This document shows positions 33,384 through 41,901 of a DNA stretch of 52,482 nucleotides, one piece after another. How positions within the stretch are numbered: position 1 is the stretch's first letter; every line of letters begins with the position of its first letter. Made by a program: the position numbers and the translations under genes. Under the pieces are notes generated by a model, which was not told where the DNA came from, ran no database searches, and worked only from the letters and a program-made list of their open reading frames with translations. The stretch is from Nocardia otitidiscaviarum NBRC 14405 (lineage in GTDB: Bacteria; Actinomycetota; Actinomycetes; Mycobacteriales; Mycobacteriaceae): positions 1 through 52,482 of the forward strand of contig NZ_BAGD01000079.1 in assembly GCF_000308635.1 (NCBI RefSeq). Reading direction: 5' to 3'.

Positions 33384-34643
33384 TCAGTGTTGTTGCGGGC
33401 CGGGCTGTTGGGGGCCCGGGCGCTGCGGGTCGTAATAGGTCGGGTTCGGCGGGTAGGACACCTGGTGCGACGGGTCGGGTAGGCCGCGCTGACCGGGGTC
33501 ACGCTGCCCCATCTCGCGCTGGCGGCCCAGGGCGGCGGCGGTGGGATCCTCCACCGGCTGCCGGGCATCGGCCTCGGCGGCGCGGACCGCGCGTTCGGCG
33601 GCCGGGTCGGTGGCCATATCGAACCAGTCGGCGACCTCGTCGGAATCGTCCTCGGGGCGTTCGCCGGTGTCTCCGTCGGGGGCCGGTTCGTAGCGGAAGA
33701 CGCCGTCCTCGCCCTGGGTGGCGAAGTTGCGGGCGAAGCCCTCCAGGGCCTTGCCGAAGTCGCTGGGCACCATCCACACCTTGTTGGCGTCCCCGCGCGC
33801 GACCAGGGGCAGGGTCTGCATGTACTGATAGGCCAGCAGCTCCGGCGTCGGCTTGCCGGACTTGATGGCCGCGAACACCTTCTCGATGGCCTTGGCCTGG
33901 CCCTGCGCCTGCAGATAGGCGGCCGCGCGCTCACCCTGGGCGCGCAGGATGCGGCCCTGCCGCTCACCCTCGGCGGACAGGATCGCCGACTGCTTGGAGC
34001 CCTCGGCGGCGAGGATCTGCGCCTGCTTCTGACCTTCGGCGGTCTTGATGGACGCTTCCCGCTGACCTTCCGCGGTGAGAATCATGGCGCGCTTCTCGCG
34101 GTCGGCCTTCATCTGCTTCTCCATCGACTCCTGAATCGACGGCGGCGGATCGATGGCCTTCAGTTCGACGCGCGAGACCCGCAGCCCCCAGCGGCCGGTG
34201 GCCTCGTCGAGCACGCCGCGCAGCTGGCTGTTGATGAAGTCACGGGAGGTGAGCGTCTCCTCCAGGGTCATGCCACCGACCACGTTGCGCAGCGTCGTCA
34301 CCGTCAACTGTTCAACGGCGGCAATGTAATTGGAGATCTCGTAGACAGCGGCCTGCGGGGTGGTGACCTGGAAGTACACCACCGAGTCGATCTGCACGGT
34401 CAGGTTGTCCTGCGTGATCACCGGCTGCGGCGGGAAGGACACCACCCGCTCGCGCAGATCCACCTTGGCGCGAATGCGATCGGCGAACGGCACCAGGAAG
34501 GTCAGCTGACCGGACACGGTGCGGGAGTAGCGGCCGAGGCGTTCGATGACGGCCGCCTCCGCCTGCGGCACCAACGCCACCGATTTGAACACCACCACCA
34601 CGACCAGCAGGACGAGTACGGCGGCAACGATGAGTACAGCCAT
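33384..34643 (-). CDS. SPFH/stomatin-prohibitin membrane protein (Rv1488-like)
   Basis: 419 residues: an N-terminal anchor (1-25) with PQAEAAVIERLGRYSRTV, the SPFH domain (about 30-190), then a coiled coil with successive AEGxxxA repeats (about 195-255), and a final 110-residue tail rich in Glu/Asp then Pro/Gln (RPGPQQPGPQQH at the very end). It probably forms large membrane rings or microdomains with the NfeD-like partner encoded 3 bp upstream in the same operon. It is the counterpart of M. tuberculosis Rv1488 (QmcA-like). The Pro/Gln tail is longer than in most homologues. Confidence 0.93.
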   Translation of the reverse strand: MAVLIVAAVLVLLVVVVVFKSVALVPQAEAAVIERLGRYSRTVSGQLTFLVPFADRIRAKVDLRERVVSFPPQPVITQDNLTVQIDSVVYFQVTTPQAAVYEISNYIAAVEQLTVTTLRNVVGGMTLEETLTSRDFINSQLRGVLDEATGRWGLRVSRVELKAIDPPPSIQESMEKQMKADREKRAMILTAEGQREASIKTAEGQKQAQILAAEGSKQSAILSAEGERQGRILRAQGERAAAYLQAQGQAKAIEKVFAAIKSGKPTPELLAYQYMQTLPLVARGDANKVWMVPSDFGKALEGFARNFATQGEDGVFRYEPAPDGDTGERPEDDSDEVADWFDMATDPAAERAVRAAEADARQPVEDPTAAALGRQREMGQRDPGQRGLPDPSHQVSYPPNPTYYDPQRPGPQQPGPQQH

Positions 34644-34646
34644 AAT

Positions 34647-35078
34647 TTACGGCCCTTTCCACACGACGGCGGTCGCGCCGTCGATCTCCGCGACGTAGAC
34701 GGTCGCGCCTTCCTCGTAACGATCGGACGGGTCGAGCGGCCGGGCGCTCCACACCTCGCCCTCCAGTTTGACCCGCCCGCCGTGCTCGTCGACGGGCTCC
34801 AGCACTCGCGCCGTCTTGCCCGGCAGCGCCTCCATACCCATGGGTTTGGCGGGGCGAACCGCGTAGCGGCGCAACAGCACCGGACGGACCACCAGCATGA
34901 GCGCGACGGCGGAGATGCCGAACACCACCGCGTCGACGATCAGGGAGGTGTCCGTCAGCCCGCTCACGCCGGCCGTCACCAGCGCGGCACTTCCCAACAT
35001 GAGCAGGGTCAGATCCCCGACCAGTACCTCCGCCGCCGCGAGAAGCAATCCCGCGACCAGCCAAATGATTGCGGCCAC
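34647..35078 (-). CDS. NfeD-like membrane protein (Rv1487-like)
   Basis: 143 residues. Three hydrophobic segments (about 3-22, 24-42, 48-66) are followed by the NfeD OB-fold: GKTARVLEPVDEHGGRVKLEGEVWSARP and GATVYVAEIDGATAVVW. It is the short NfeD form without the ClpP-like protease. It partners with the SPFH protein directly downstream to assemble membrane microdomains. Divergent from the DUF3097 gene with 285 bp between, matching Rv1486c-Rv1487-Rv1488 order. Confidence 0.92.
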   Translation of the reverse strand: MAAIIWLVAGLLLAAAEVLVGDLTLLMLGSAALVTAGVSGLTDTSLIVDAVVFGISAVALMLVVRPVLLRRYAVRPAKPMGMEALPGKTARVLEPVDEHGGRVKLEGEVWSARPLDPSDRYEEGATVYVAEIDGATAVVWKGP

Positions 35079-35192
35079 GCCTCCACCCTAGTGCTTTTAC
35101 CGCTACGTCGGCGGAGATCGAATCCGAACGTGACCTGATACCGGTGCGTGATCCCCCACCGGCGTCGACGACCCGCACGCCCAACTGGTCTC

Positions 35193-35295
35193 GCGGCGCG
35201 GCCGGTGTGGCGGCACGGCGCGGCATCGCGGCGCAGCCGGGGTCCGCAACGGCGCGGTATCGCCGCAGGGTGCGGTGTTGCGGCGCGGCCGGTGT
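35193..35295. repeat. Three imperfect GC-rich 16-bp repeats
   Basis: GCGGCGCGGCCGGTGT occurs at 35193-35208 and 35280-35295, with a variant GCGGCGCAGCCGGGGT at 35228-35243. They lie between nfeD and the divergent DUF3097 gene. Visible directly; they may only reflect local composition. Confidence 0.6.
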
Positions 35296-35363
35296 CGCGG
35301 TCCACCCTGTGGCACGCGGGTCGCTGCCCCGCACGGCACGCTCGGACCGGTACCTTCTATGCG

Positions 35364-36191
35364 GTGAGCGGGCGTGACATGTACGGCGGTGACATCTACT
35401 CGGGCCATACCCGGAAGCAGCGGCGCGAGGTGCCGAAGGTGGTGGCCGAACGCGATCTCGTCGCCGAGGACGCCGCCACCGGATTCTGCGGTGCCGTAGT
35501 GGGTTTCGACCGCAGCTACGACGGCGAGTTCGTGAAGCTGGAGGATCGCGCCGGTCGGGTGCGGCTGTTCGCGCTGCGCGAGGCGGCCTTCCTCATCGAC
35601 GGACGGCCGGTGACCCTGGTGAAACCCGCGGCGACCGCGCCCCGGCAGCCCACGCGGTCCGCCTCCGGTTCCACCCGGGTGGACGGGCTGCGCGCCCGGG
35701 TGGCGCGGGCCAGCCGGATCTGGGTGGAGGGCGTGCACGACGCCGCCCTGGTCGAACGGGTGTGGGGGCACGACCTGCGGGTCGAGGGCGTGGTGGTCGA
35801 GCATCTGGAGGGGCTGGACAATCTCGCGCAGCGGCTGGGCGAGTTCGGCCCGGGGCCGGGTCGCCGGGTCGGCGTCCTGGTCGACCACCTGGTGACCGGT
35901 TCCAAGGAGACCGGCCTCACCACCGGACTCGGCGAGCACGTCCTCGTCACCGGCCACCCGTACGTGGACGTGTGGGAGGCGGTGCGGCCCGCCGCGCTGG
36001 GCATTCGCGAATGGCCGCGGGTGCCGCGGGGCGAGGAGTGGAAGACGGGCGTCTGCGCCCGGCTCGGCTGGGGTACACCGCAGGACGGATGGCGACGGGT
36101 GTACAACGCGGTCAACAGTTTTCGCGATCTGGAGAGTCCGCTCATCGGCGCGGTCGAACGACTCATCGACTTCGTCACCGAACCCGCGTAG
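35364..36191 (+). CDS. DUF3097 family protein (Rv1486c-like)
   Basis: 275 residues of an actinobacterial family with unknown role. Conserved parts include YGGDIYSGH at the start, VVGFDRSYDGEFVKLEDRAGRVRLF, and a TOPRIM-like half: RIWVEGVHDAALVERVWGHDLRVEGVVVEHLEGLDNLA followed by VGVLVDHLVTGSKE. The E...DxD-like acids in that half suggest a nucleic-acid enzyme related to primases or RNase M5, but this is inference. GTG 35364 follows TACCTT by seven bases and could be a leaderless start; ATG 35379 is the alternative. Confidence 0.88.
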   Translation: MSGRDMYGGDIYSGHTRKQRREVPKVVAERDLVAEDAATGFCGAVVGFDRSYDGEFVKLEDRAGRVRLFALREAAFLIDGRPVTLVKPAATAPRQPTRSASGSTRVDGLRARVARASRIWVEGVHDAALVERVWGHDLRVEGVVVEHLEGLDNLAQRLGEFGPGPGRRVGVLVDHLVTGSKETGLTTGLGEHVLVTGHPYVDVWEAVRPAALGIREWPRVPRGEEWKTGVCARLGWGTPQDGWRRVYNAVNSFRDLESPLIGAVERLIDFVTEPA

Positions 36192-36411
36192 GACAACGCG
36201 GCACAGCGGCCTTCGCCGGTCGAGCCCTGCGGCCGTCGAGCACGGTCGCGCGCCACCGTGTCGTGCGCGCTCCACCCGTTACGCCGGGTCCGCCGCCGCC
36301 TGATCTCCGGCGAGCGGTGGCCCGTACCGCCCGCCGCTCCCGGACCTCGGCCGCCCACCGGGCTTCCCGCTCCGCGCGCCCGGTCCGCAGCCCTCCAGTT
36401 ATCCTCGAAGA

Positions 36412-37221
36412 ATGAGTACCCCGAGCGCCACGCTGACGGTCTGGGCAGGCTCCTGGCTGGCCGGGCACAGCGCCCCCGACGATGTGCTGGACGCGCTGCG
36501 CGCCTGGGCGCCCCGGCAGACCGTGGCCGCCGGGGACCCCGTCACGGGCGGACACACCGGGCTGCCGTGGGCGGCCGACGACGCGCTCGACGCACACGGG
36601 GCCGGGATCATGGTGCTGCTCAAGCTGATTCGGGAAGCCATCGCCGCGCCGGGCGCACGGGCACGGCTGGTGCTGCCGGTGCCCGGCGATGTGCGCGGTC
36701 TTCCCGGTGGCACCGAATTCGCCGCCGCCGCAATGGAAGTCGGCGAAGGGCTGCTATTGGGCGCACCCGGCGCCGACGGCACCGGCCTGGTGCCGATGTG
36801 GTCCGATGACGACACCTTGCGGTGGACCGTCTACGCCACCCCCGTCCCACCGTCCGAACCCGATATGCCGCTGGGCGAGGCGGAGTTCACCATGCGGCAG
36901 GCGGTGCGCGACGCCGCCGACGCGCTGCAGCGACTACAGACCACCCGGCTCGGCACCGGTACGGCGGGTCCGCGCGAACTGGTGGAGGCGGAATTGGCGA
37001 GTCATTCCAAACACCGCTACCCGGATTCCATGCCGCTGCGGGCCCGGCGCATTCTCGACACCGCCGATCAGGTGGCCGCCATTCTGACCGTGGCCGAGCG
37101 CGAGCCCGCCTCCGCACCCACCTCCGCCAGTGCGGCCGCCGCGCAGGAGACCCTGCTGCGCCCGCTGTGGAACACGATCCGCGCCGCCCGGCTGGCAGCG
37201 GTCCATGCTGCCGGGTCCTGA
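36412..37221 (+). CDS. Conserved actinobacterial protein, unknown function
   Basis: 269 residues, soluble. Not recognised as a named family. Sequence features: TLTVWAGSWLAGHSAPDDVLDALRAWAP at the start, an acidic-hydrophobic beta-rich middle (ARLVLPVPGDVRGLPGGTEFA; VGEGLLLGAPGADGTGLVP) and a helical C-terminal half ending in an Ala-rich helix (ASAAAAQETLLRPLWNTIRAARLAAVHAAG). No signal peptide or membrane helix. First of three consecutive genes of unknown role on the plus strand (36412, 37256, 37606). Codon use is typical of the window, so a real gene is likely. Confidence 0.8.
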   Translation: MSTPSATLTVWAGSWLAGHSAPDDVLDALRAWAPRQTVAAGDPVTGGHTGLPWAADDALDAHGAGIMVLLKLIREAIAAPGARARLVLPVPGDVRGLPGGTEFAAAAMEVGEGLLLGAPGADGTGLVPMWSDDDTLRWTVYATPVPPSEPDMPLGEAEFTMRQAVRDAADALQRLQTTRLGTGTAGPRELVEAELASHSKHRYPDSMPLRARRILDTADQVAAILTVAEREPASAPTSASAAAAQETLLRPLWNTIRAARLAAVHAAGS

Positions 37222-37255
37222 CCCGGACGCGCCCGCCGTGCGAGAAGATCGAGCC

Positions 37256-37564
37256 ATGAACGACGCCCTACGGTTCGTTTCCACCGTCGACGAGCTCGAC
37301 GCGCTCCCCCTGCTCTCGGTCATCATGGCCGCCAAACCGTCCCGCTCGGTCTTCCAGAAGTGGATCGACCGCCAGGAGGGTGGGCCCACCTGGGTTCGCA
37401 TGATGAGCGACGACCGCTACACCTCCGAGGAGCTGAGCGTCGGCCCGTTCCCGCTCTCGGCCCCGCAGCGGTTCTGGTTCGTCGTGCTCTACGACCCGTC
37501 GGTGCAGGGCCATCCGAACGATTGGGAGATCGCCGACGAGCTGGCACGCGACCGCGCCGAATAA
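37256..37564 (+). CDS. Hypothetical protein
   Basis: 102 residues from ATG 37256, 34 bp after the preceding stop. Compact and aromatic-rich (VFQKWIDRQEGGPTWVRMMSDDRYTSEEL; PQRFWFVVLYDPSVQGHPNDWEIAD), probably alpha/beta. No recognised family, no export signal. Its proximity to flanking unknown genes suggests cotranscription. Confidence 0.7.
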   Translation: MNDALRFVSTVDELDALPLLSVIMAAKPSRSVFQKWIDRQEGGPTWVRMMSDDRYTSEELSVGPFPLSAPQRFWFVVLYDPSVQGHPNDWEIADELARDRAE

Positions 37565-37605
37565 TCGGATGCGCGGGCCCACGATGCCGTCCTACCGTGG
37601 GTCGG

Positions 37606-38154
37606 GTGGAGGTCATGTTCAAACGCACCGGCCAGCGCCGCTACGCGACGGTGGTGACCGATGCCGCGCACGGTGCCCGCGAACTCGATCCGGCTCCCGG
37701 ATATCACGATGACGTCCCGCACGATCTGGCGCACTACCTGGTGGAATGTGAGCTCGGCCTGACCGGTGGGGTGTTCGGTCGCGCCGCCCGCGGCGGCGGC
37801 GCGTTCCGCCCGGTGTCCACGGGCGCGCAGGATGCCCGCGCCGCCCGCCGCCATTCCCGCAAACAGCGCCAGCGCGAGAACCGGCTGCGCCTCACCGATC
37901 ACGACGGCGACAACGAGATGAACCTGTCCGAGCAGTTGGCCGGGCTGTGCCTGGTGTACTGGGCGCGGCGGCACGACCCCACGGCGCGGCGACCCTCCTG
38001 GGCGGCCGCCGAGGCGGAACTGGACGAATCGCGCCGCGCCGCCCTCGAACGGATCGTCGACCGCCTCGATGTGCTGGCTCCGCGCTGGCGGGCGCTCCGC
38101 GTCGGCGATGGGATCGGCTTCACCTGGCCGCATCCGGAGCCGACGACACCGTAG
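37606..38154 (+). CDS. Conserved actinobacterial protein with HDxxxHDxxH-like motif
   Basis: 182 residues. Related actinobacterial proteins start with the pattern 'EVxFxRTGxRRY', so GTG 37606 (VEVMFKRTGQRRY) is chosen over ATG 37615. The middle has PGYHDDVPHDLAHYLVECELGLTGGVFGRAARGG, with three His and acidic residues in helix register that could bind a metal. A basic stretch (ARRHSRKQRQRENRLR) and an acidic C-terminal helix follow. Function unknown. Confidence 0.72.
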   Translation: MEVMFKRTGQRRYATVVTDAAHGARELDPAPGYHDDVPHDLAHYLVECELGLTGGVFGRAARGGGAFRPVSTGAQDARAARRHSRKQRQRENRLRLTDHDGDNEMNLSEQLAGLCLVYWARRHDPTARRPSWAAAEAELDESRRAALERIVDRLDVLAPRWRALRVGDGIGFTWPHPEPTTP

Positions 38155-38330
38155 ACACGGGCGGCGACCACACCTCGGTCGCTGGCACCGTTCCGTTCCG
38201 ACCTCCTTCGTGTCACCCGGTTCTCCGGCGCCTCCTCGATGTCACCCGGTGCACCGGCGTCGGGCGGCGACCGGCGCGGTGGATCGGCACCGTCTGGACC
38301 CACCGCCCACGCCGCGCGGGGTCGTGCGAG

Positions 38331-38831
38331 TCACGCCCGCTGGTCCTGCTGCTCGTAATAGGGCTTCATGGACGGGTAGTAGTCGTCGAAGCTCGGCTGC
38401 GCCGCACCGTGTTCGGCGGCCACCCACGCATCCAGGTAGTACTCCCAGCCGGGGCCGACGTCCGCGGCGGCGACTCCCGGTGCGAGGTGCTGGGTGAAGG
38501 TGAGTTCGGTACCGTCGGACCGTTCGGTGAGCACCGCTTCGAGCACCCATTCGCCGAGGTCGTCGGTCGTGCGCAGGATCAGGCGGCGGGGTGGTTCGCA
38601 GGTGTCGATGTGCATGTCGAAGACGGGCTGGTTCTCCTCGAAGAGCATGCGCACCTTGATGGTTCGGCCCGGCCCGGCGTCACCCTCCCAGGAGCCGTAC
38701 CAGCGGGCGGTGCGTTCGGATTCGGTGACGCTGGCCCACACGTCCTCGATGGGCGCGCGGAAGTTCCGGGTCAGGACGAGTTCGCGGCCCGCTGCGGTGC
38801 GGAGCAGGCGACCGTTCGGTTGGGGTGTCAT
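38331..38831 (-). CDS. SRPBCC/AHSA1-type protein
   Basis: 166 residues. The START-like fold is shown by LVLTRNFRAPIEDVWASVTESERTARWYGSWEGDAGPG and by the C-terminal helix with WEYYLDAW. Such proteins bind hydrophobic ligands in a cavity. The start overlaps the ArsR-type gene by 4 bp (ATGA), a widespread ArsR-SRPBCC pairing in actinobacteria where the regulator controls both. Ligand unknown. Confidence 0.9.
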   Translation of the reverse strand: MTPQPNGRLLRTAAGRELVLTRNFRAPIEDVWASVTESERTARWYGSWEGDAGPGRTIKVRMLFEENQPVFDMHIDTCEPPRRLILRTTDDLGEWVLEAVLTERSDGTELTFTQHLAPGVAAADVGPGWEYYLDAWVAAEHGAAQPSFDDYYPSMKPYYEQQDQRA

Positions 38832-39190
38832 GCGGTGTTCTCCTCGGTGTCGGGCTCGGCCGGGCGGGTGCGCCGGTCGCGCCGGGTGCGGAAGACTTCG
38901 GTCTCGAGTGCGTCGAGACGCCGTTCCCAGGTGTCGACGGTGGCGAATTCCGCGATCCAATCCGCGATCTCGCGCAGCGGCGCGGGATCGAGGCTGTAGT
39001 AGCGCTCCCGACCCACGAGTTCGTCGTGCACCAGACCGCTTTCCCGCAACACGCGCAGGTGACGGCTGATGGCCGGGCGACTGATCGGGAAGTGCGACGC
39101 GATCGCGCCGGCCGTGCGCCGCTCGGCGCGCAGCAGGTGCAGGATCTCCCGGCGTACCGGGTCGGCTATCGCGGCGGCTACCTCGTCCAC
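38828..39190 (-). CDS. ArsR family transcriptional regulator
   Basis: 120 residues with a winged HTH (about 8-80: ADPVRREILHLLRAERRTAGAIASHFPISRPAISRHLRVLRESGLV, then ERYYSLDP). It has no Cys pair, so it is not a metal-thiolate sensor. The start is GTG 39190. A palindrome GCGTAAC-N6-GTTACGC lies only 8 bp upstream and is the likely autoregulatory operator. It controls the coupled SRPBCC gene. Confidence 0.92.
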   Translation of the reverse strand: MDEVAAAIADPVRREILHLLRAERRTAGAIASHFPISRPAISRHLRVLRESGLVHDELVGRERYYSLDPAPLREIADWIAEFATVDTWERRLDALETEVFRTRRDRRTRPAEPDTEENTA

Positions 39191-39197
39191 CCCTAAA

Positions 39198-39217
39198 GCG
39201 TAACCGGTCAGTTACGC
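39198..39217. promoter_or_regulatory. ArsR operator candidate
   Basis: GCGTAAC (39198-39204) and GTTACGC (39211-39217) form a perfect 7-bp inverted repeat spaced by 6 bp, immediately before the arsR-type start. A promoter with such a short leader would be blocked by repressor binding. Confidence 0.65.
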
Positions 39218-39291
39218 GTTTGACCAGACCTCGGCGCCATACGACCGGAGACACGCCGATCCCGGCGGTCGCGGCGAGCCCGGCGTTCGCG

Positions 39292-39354
39292 CCGTTCGTG
39301 GCGTTCGTGGCGTTCGTGGCGTTCGTGGCGTTCGTGGCGTTCGTGGCGTTCGTG
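39292..39354. repeat. 9-bp tandem repeat, seven units
   Basis: GCGTTCGTG is repeated six times perfectly (39301-39354) after one variant (CCGTTCGTG, 39292-39300). The array lies between the arsR promoter and the 3' end of the lysR gene. Copy number is likely to vary between strains by slippage. Confidence 0.95.
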
Positions 39355-39377
39355 GCGAAGGATCCGCTCGGAGCGCG

Positions 39378-40280
39378 TTACGCGCGGGCGATGGCGTAGA
39401 GGTCCCGGGCCGGACCGGTCGGGCGCTGCCCGCGCGGCCAGACCGCACGCAGCGGCCGTTCCAGCTCGAGCCCGGACACGCTGGGCGACAACAGGGTTCC
39501 CTCGGCCAGTTCACTCGCCACGGCCAGCGAGCTGAGCACGGCCGGACCCAGCCCGGTCGCCACGGCCGTCTTGATGGCGGTGGTCGAGGACAGTTCCAGC
39601 AGGACGTCGGGCTGCCAGTCGGGGATGACGCGCCGCATGGCGCGCTCGAAGGAGATACGGGTGCCGGACCCGGACTCGCGGTAGATCAGCGGGGTCGCCG
39701 CGAGATCGTCGACGGTCAGTGCGGTGCGCCGAGCCCACCGGTGTCCGGGTGGGATCACCACCACGAGGCGGTCACGGCACACGATATGCCCCTCCAGATC
39801 GCGCGGCACCGTCGGACTCTCGACGAAGCCGATATCGACCCGCCCGTCCAGCACCGCGCGCACCACCTCGGCGGAGTTCCCGGATTCCAGGGCGATGGTG
39901 GTCGCGGGCTGCCGCGCGCGCAGCGACATCAACCACTTCGGGAACAGGTACTCGGCCACGGTCTGACTGGCCGCCACCTGGAGCCGGGAATCCCGCTCGG
40001 CGCGCAGGGAGTCGATCCCGGCGTCCAGACGTGCGGCCGCGTCCACCACCTCGCGGGCCCAGGTGGCGATGAGCGCTCCCGCGGCGGTCGGACGCGACCC
40101 CAGGGAGGTGCGCTCCAGCACCGGCACACCGACCAATCGCTCGAGGTAGCGGATGCGGGAACTCGCCGAGGGCTGGCTGATGCCGTGCGCCTGCGCCGCA
40201 CGCCCGAGACTGCCCAGTTCGATCACCGACAGCAGCAGGTCGAGGGCGGCCACATCGGGCACTCGCGGCGACAGAGGCAT
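39378..40280 (-). CDS. LysR family transcriptional regulator
   Basis: 300 residues. HTH at about 12-60 (ALDLLLSVIELGSLGRAAQAHGISQPSASSRIRYLERLVGVPVLER) and a periplasmic-binding-like effector domain (about 90-295). Divergent from the TDT transporter, with 70 bp between starts, so it most likely controls that gene. Similar LysR proteins (CysB/YeiE-like) answer to sulfur anions, matching a sulfite-type exporter; this is inference. The start codon sits inside a palindrome (40278-40294) with a T-N11-A core typical of LysR sites. Confidence 0.92.
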   Translation of the reverse strand: MPLSPRVPDVAALDLLLSVIELGSLGRAAQAHGISQPSASSRIRYLERLVGVPVLERTSLGSRPTAAGALIATWAREVVDAAARLDAGIDSLRAERDSRLQVAASQTVAEYLFPKWLMSLRARQPATTIALESGNSAEVVRAVLDGRVDIGFVESPTVPRDLEGHIVCRDRLVVVIPPGHRWARRTALTVDDLAATPLIYRESGSGTRISFERAMRRVIPDWQPDVLLELSSTTAIKTAVATGLGPAVLSSLAVASELAEGTLLSPSVSGLELERPLRAVWPRGQRPTGPARDLYAIARA

Positions 40281-40294
40281 AGAACGAGTCTATG
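40278..40294. promoter_or_regulatory. LysR binding-site candidate overlapping the lysR start codon
   Basis: CATAGA-N5-TCTATG, a perfect 6-bp inverted repeat containing T-N11-A (40280/40292). Its left arm is the lysR start codon, giving a direct autoregulatory position; the TDT gene starts 57 bp away on the other side. Confidence 0.6.
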
Positions 40295-40350
40295 GACCCA
40301 TCGGCGTGCGACCGCTACCGGGGGCGCTGCTCCGGGCGCACGCTGGAGCC

Positions 40351-41505
40351 ATGACCAGCACACTCCCCCGCCCCGCAGTGTTCCGCCCCCGGCACCACAC
40401 CCGGCCGGTGCGATGGGCGCGGGTCGAGCGCGCCGACGCCTTCCGGCATATCGGGCCGAACTGGTTCGCCGCCGTCATGGGCACCGGCATCGTCGCCACC
40501 GCCGCGGTGACCCTGCCCTGGCAGCCGCACGGGCTGCGCGGGGCCGCCACCGCCGTCTGGGCGCTGGCCGCGGTGTTGCTCGTCGTGGTCGCCGGTGCCT
40601 TCGCCGTGCACTGGATGCGGCATCCCGACGCGGCGCGGGCGCACGGTCGCCATCCGGTCATGGCGCACTTCTACGGCGCCCCGCCCATGGCGCTGCTGAC
40701 CGTCGGCGCGGGCACCCTGCTGCTGGGTTCCGACGTGATCGGTATGCGGGCCGCGGTCGCCGTCGACTGGGTGCTGTGGTCGGCGGGGACCGTACTAGGG
40801 CTGCTGACCGCGCTGGTCATCCCCTACCGAATGATCACCGGGCAGCCCAGCCGCCCCGAGGCCGCGTTCGGCGGCTGGCTCATGCCGGTCGTGCCGCCCA
40901 TGGTCTCCGCCGCCACCGGCGCGCTGCTGGTCCCGCATCTCCCCGCGGGCCAACCGCGGTTGACCATGATGTTCGCCTGCCTGGCCATGTTCGGGCTGAG
41001 CCTCATCGCCGCCGTCATCACCATCACCCTGATCTGGTCGCGGCTGCTGCACCACGGTCCGCCCGCCGCGGAATCGGTGGCCACCGTGTGGATCGTGCTC
41101 GGCCCGCTGGGCCAATCGGTGACCGCCGCCGGGATGCTCGCCAATGCCGCTCCGGTCGCGCTGCCGGATCCCTACGCTCGGGGCCTGCTCGTCTTCTCGG
41201 TGGTATTCGGCGTCGCCGTCTGGGGTTTCGCCATGCTGTGGCTGGGTCTGGCGCTCGCGGTCACCCTCCGGCACCGCACGGTCATGCCCTTCAACCTCAC
41301 CTGGTGGGGCTTCACCTTCCCGGTCGGCACCTGCGTCACCGGCAGCAGTGCACTGTATGCCCATACCGGGGCCGACCTCTTCGCCGTCACCGCGGTGGGA
41401 CTGTACGCGTTGCTGGTGGGCGCGTGGGTCATGGTCGCCGGACGCACCCTCGCCGGAATCCGCGCGGGCGCACTGCTCCGCCCGCCCGCTCCGGTAGCCG
41501 CCTGA
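40351..41505 (+). CDS. TDT family (TehA/Ssu1-type) transporter
   Basis: 384 residues with about ten membrane helices. The family opening is clear: IGPNWFAAVMGTGIVATAAVTLPW, then HFYGAPPMALLTVGAGTLLLG, GGWLMPVVPPMVSAATGALL and NLTWWGFTFPVGTCVTGSSAL. The TDT group includes tellurite-resistance TehA, the sulfite exporter Ssu1 and malate transporters. Substrate here is unresolved; the divergent LysR partner favours an anion. ATG 40351 with GGAG upstream. Followed by a strong hairpin. Confidence 0.92.
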   Translation: MTSTLPRPAVFRPRHHTRPVRWARVERADAFRHIGPNWFAAVMGTGIVATAAVTLPWQPHGLRGAATAVWALAAVLLVVVAGAFAVHWMRHPDAARAHGRHPVMAHFYGAPPMALLTVGAGTLLLGSDVIGMRAAVAVDWVLWSAGTVLGLLTALVIPYRMITGQPSRPEAAFGGWLMPVVPPMVSAATGALLVPHLPAGQPRLTMMFACLAMFGLSLIAAVITITLIWSRLLHHGPPAAESVATVWIVLGPLGQSVTAAGMLANAAPVALPDPYARGLLVFSVVFGVAVWGFAMLWLGLALAVTLRHRTVMPFNLTWWGFTFPVGTCVTGSSALYAHTGADLFAVTAVGLYALLVGAWVMVAGRTLAGIRAGALLRPPAPVAA

Positions 41506-41539
41506 CCTGCGGCACACGGTGATTCGGAAAGTGCCGATC

Positions 41540-41565
41540 GCGCCGGAACCCAATCGTTCCGGCGC
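41540..41565 (+). terminator. Hairpin terminator after the TDT gene
   Basis: GCGCCGGAAC (41540-41549), six-base loop, GTTCCGGCGC (41556-41565): perfect 10-bp stem, 35 bp after the stop. It also serves the converging gene at 41662. Confidence 0.75.
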
Positions 41566-41661
41566 ACCACGCATTTCCGCACAGCCTGCCGCCTTGCACT
41601 CACTGCATCATTGCCGCGCATGCCTTTCGGGCCGGGCCCATGCGTCGGGCGATCTCCCCGC

Positions 41662-41901
41662 TCAGGCGCGGCGTGTCGGGCGGTTGTGGCTGTTCGGCCG
41701 CGGGCGCGGCTGCGGTCGCGCCGCCACCGTCGGGCGGTTCGCCCAGGACTCGAAGACGACCAGCGCCACGGCCGCCGCGATCAAGGCCAGTGCCACCGCC
41801 GTCGACTGCAAGATGACCACACAGATGGCGGCCGCTTCCACCAGTCCCAGCACCGGGGCCCACACGAAGAAGTCCGGCGTCCCGAAGGCCCGACCCTGCA
41901 T
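41662..41901 (-). CDS. Small membrane protein, hypothetical
   Basis: 79 residues from ATG 41901 with two adjacent hydrophobic segments (about 10-30, 33-52: LGLVEAAAICVVILQSTAVALALIAAAVALVVFESW) and a basic, Pro/Arg-rich tail (RPQPRPRPNSHNRPTRRA). The layout is that of small actinobacterial inner-membrane proteins with cytoplasmic tails. No family assigned. Confidence 0.5.
   Translation of the reverse strand: MQGRAFGTPDFFVWAPVLGLVEAAAICVVILQSTAVALALIAAAVALVVFESWANRPTVAARPQPRPRPNSHNRPTRRA

Noticed and set aside
35193..35295. Repeats before DUF3097 as a CRISPR or origin-like array
   Set aside because: Copies are few, unevenly spaced and explained by GC bias; no spacers or cas genes.
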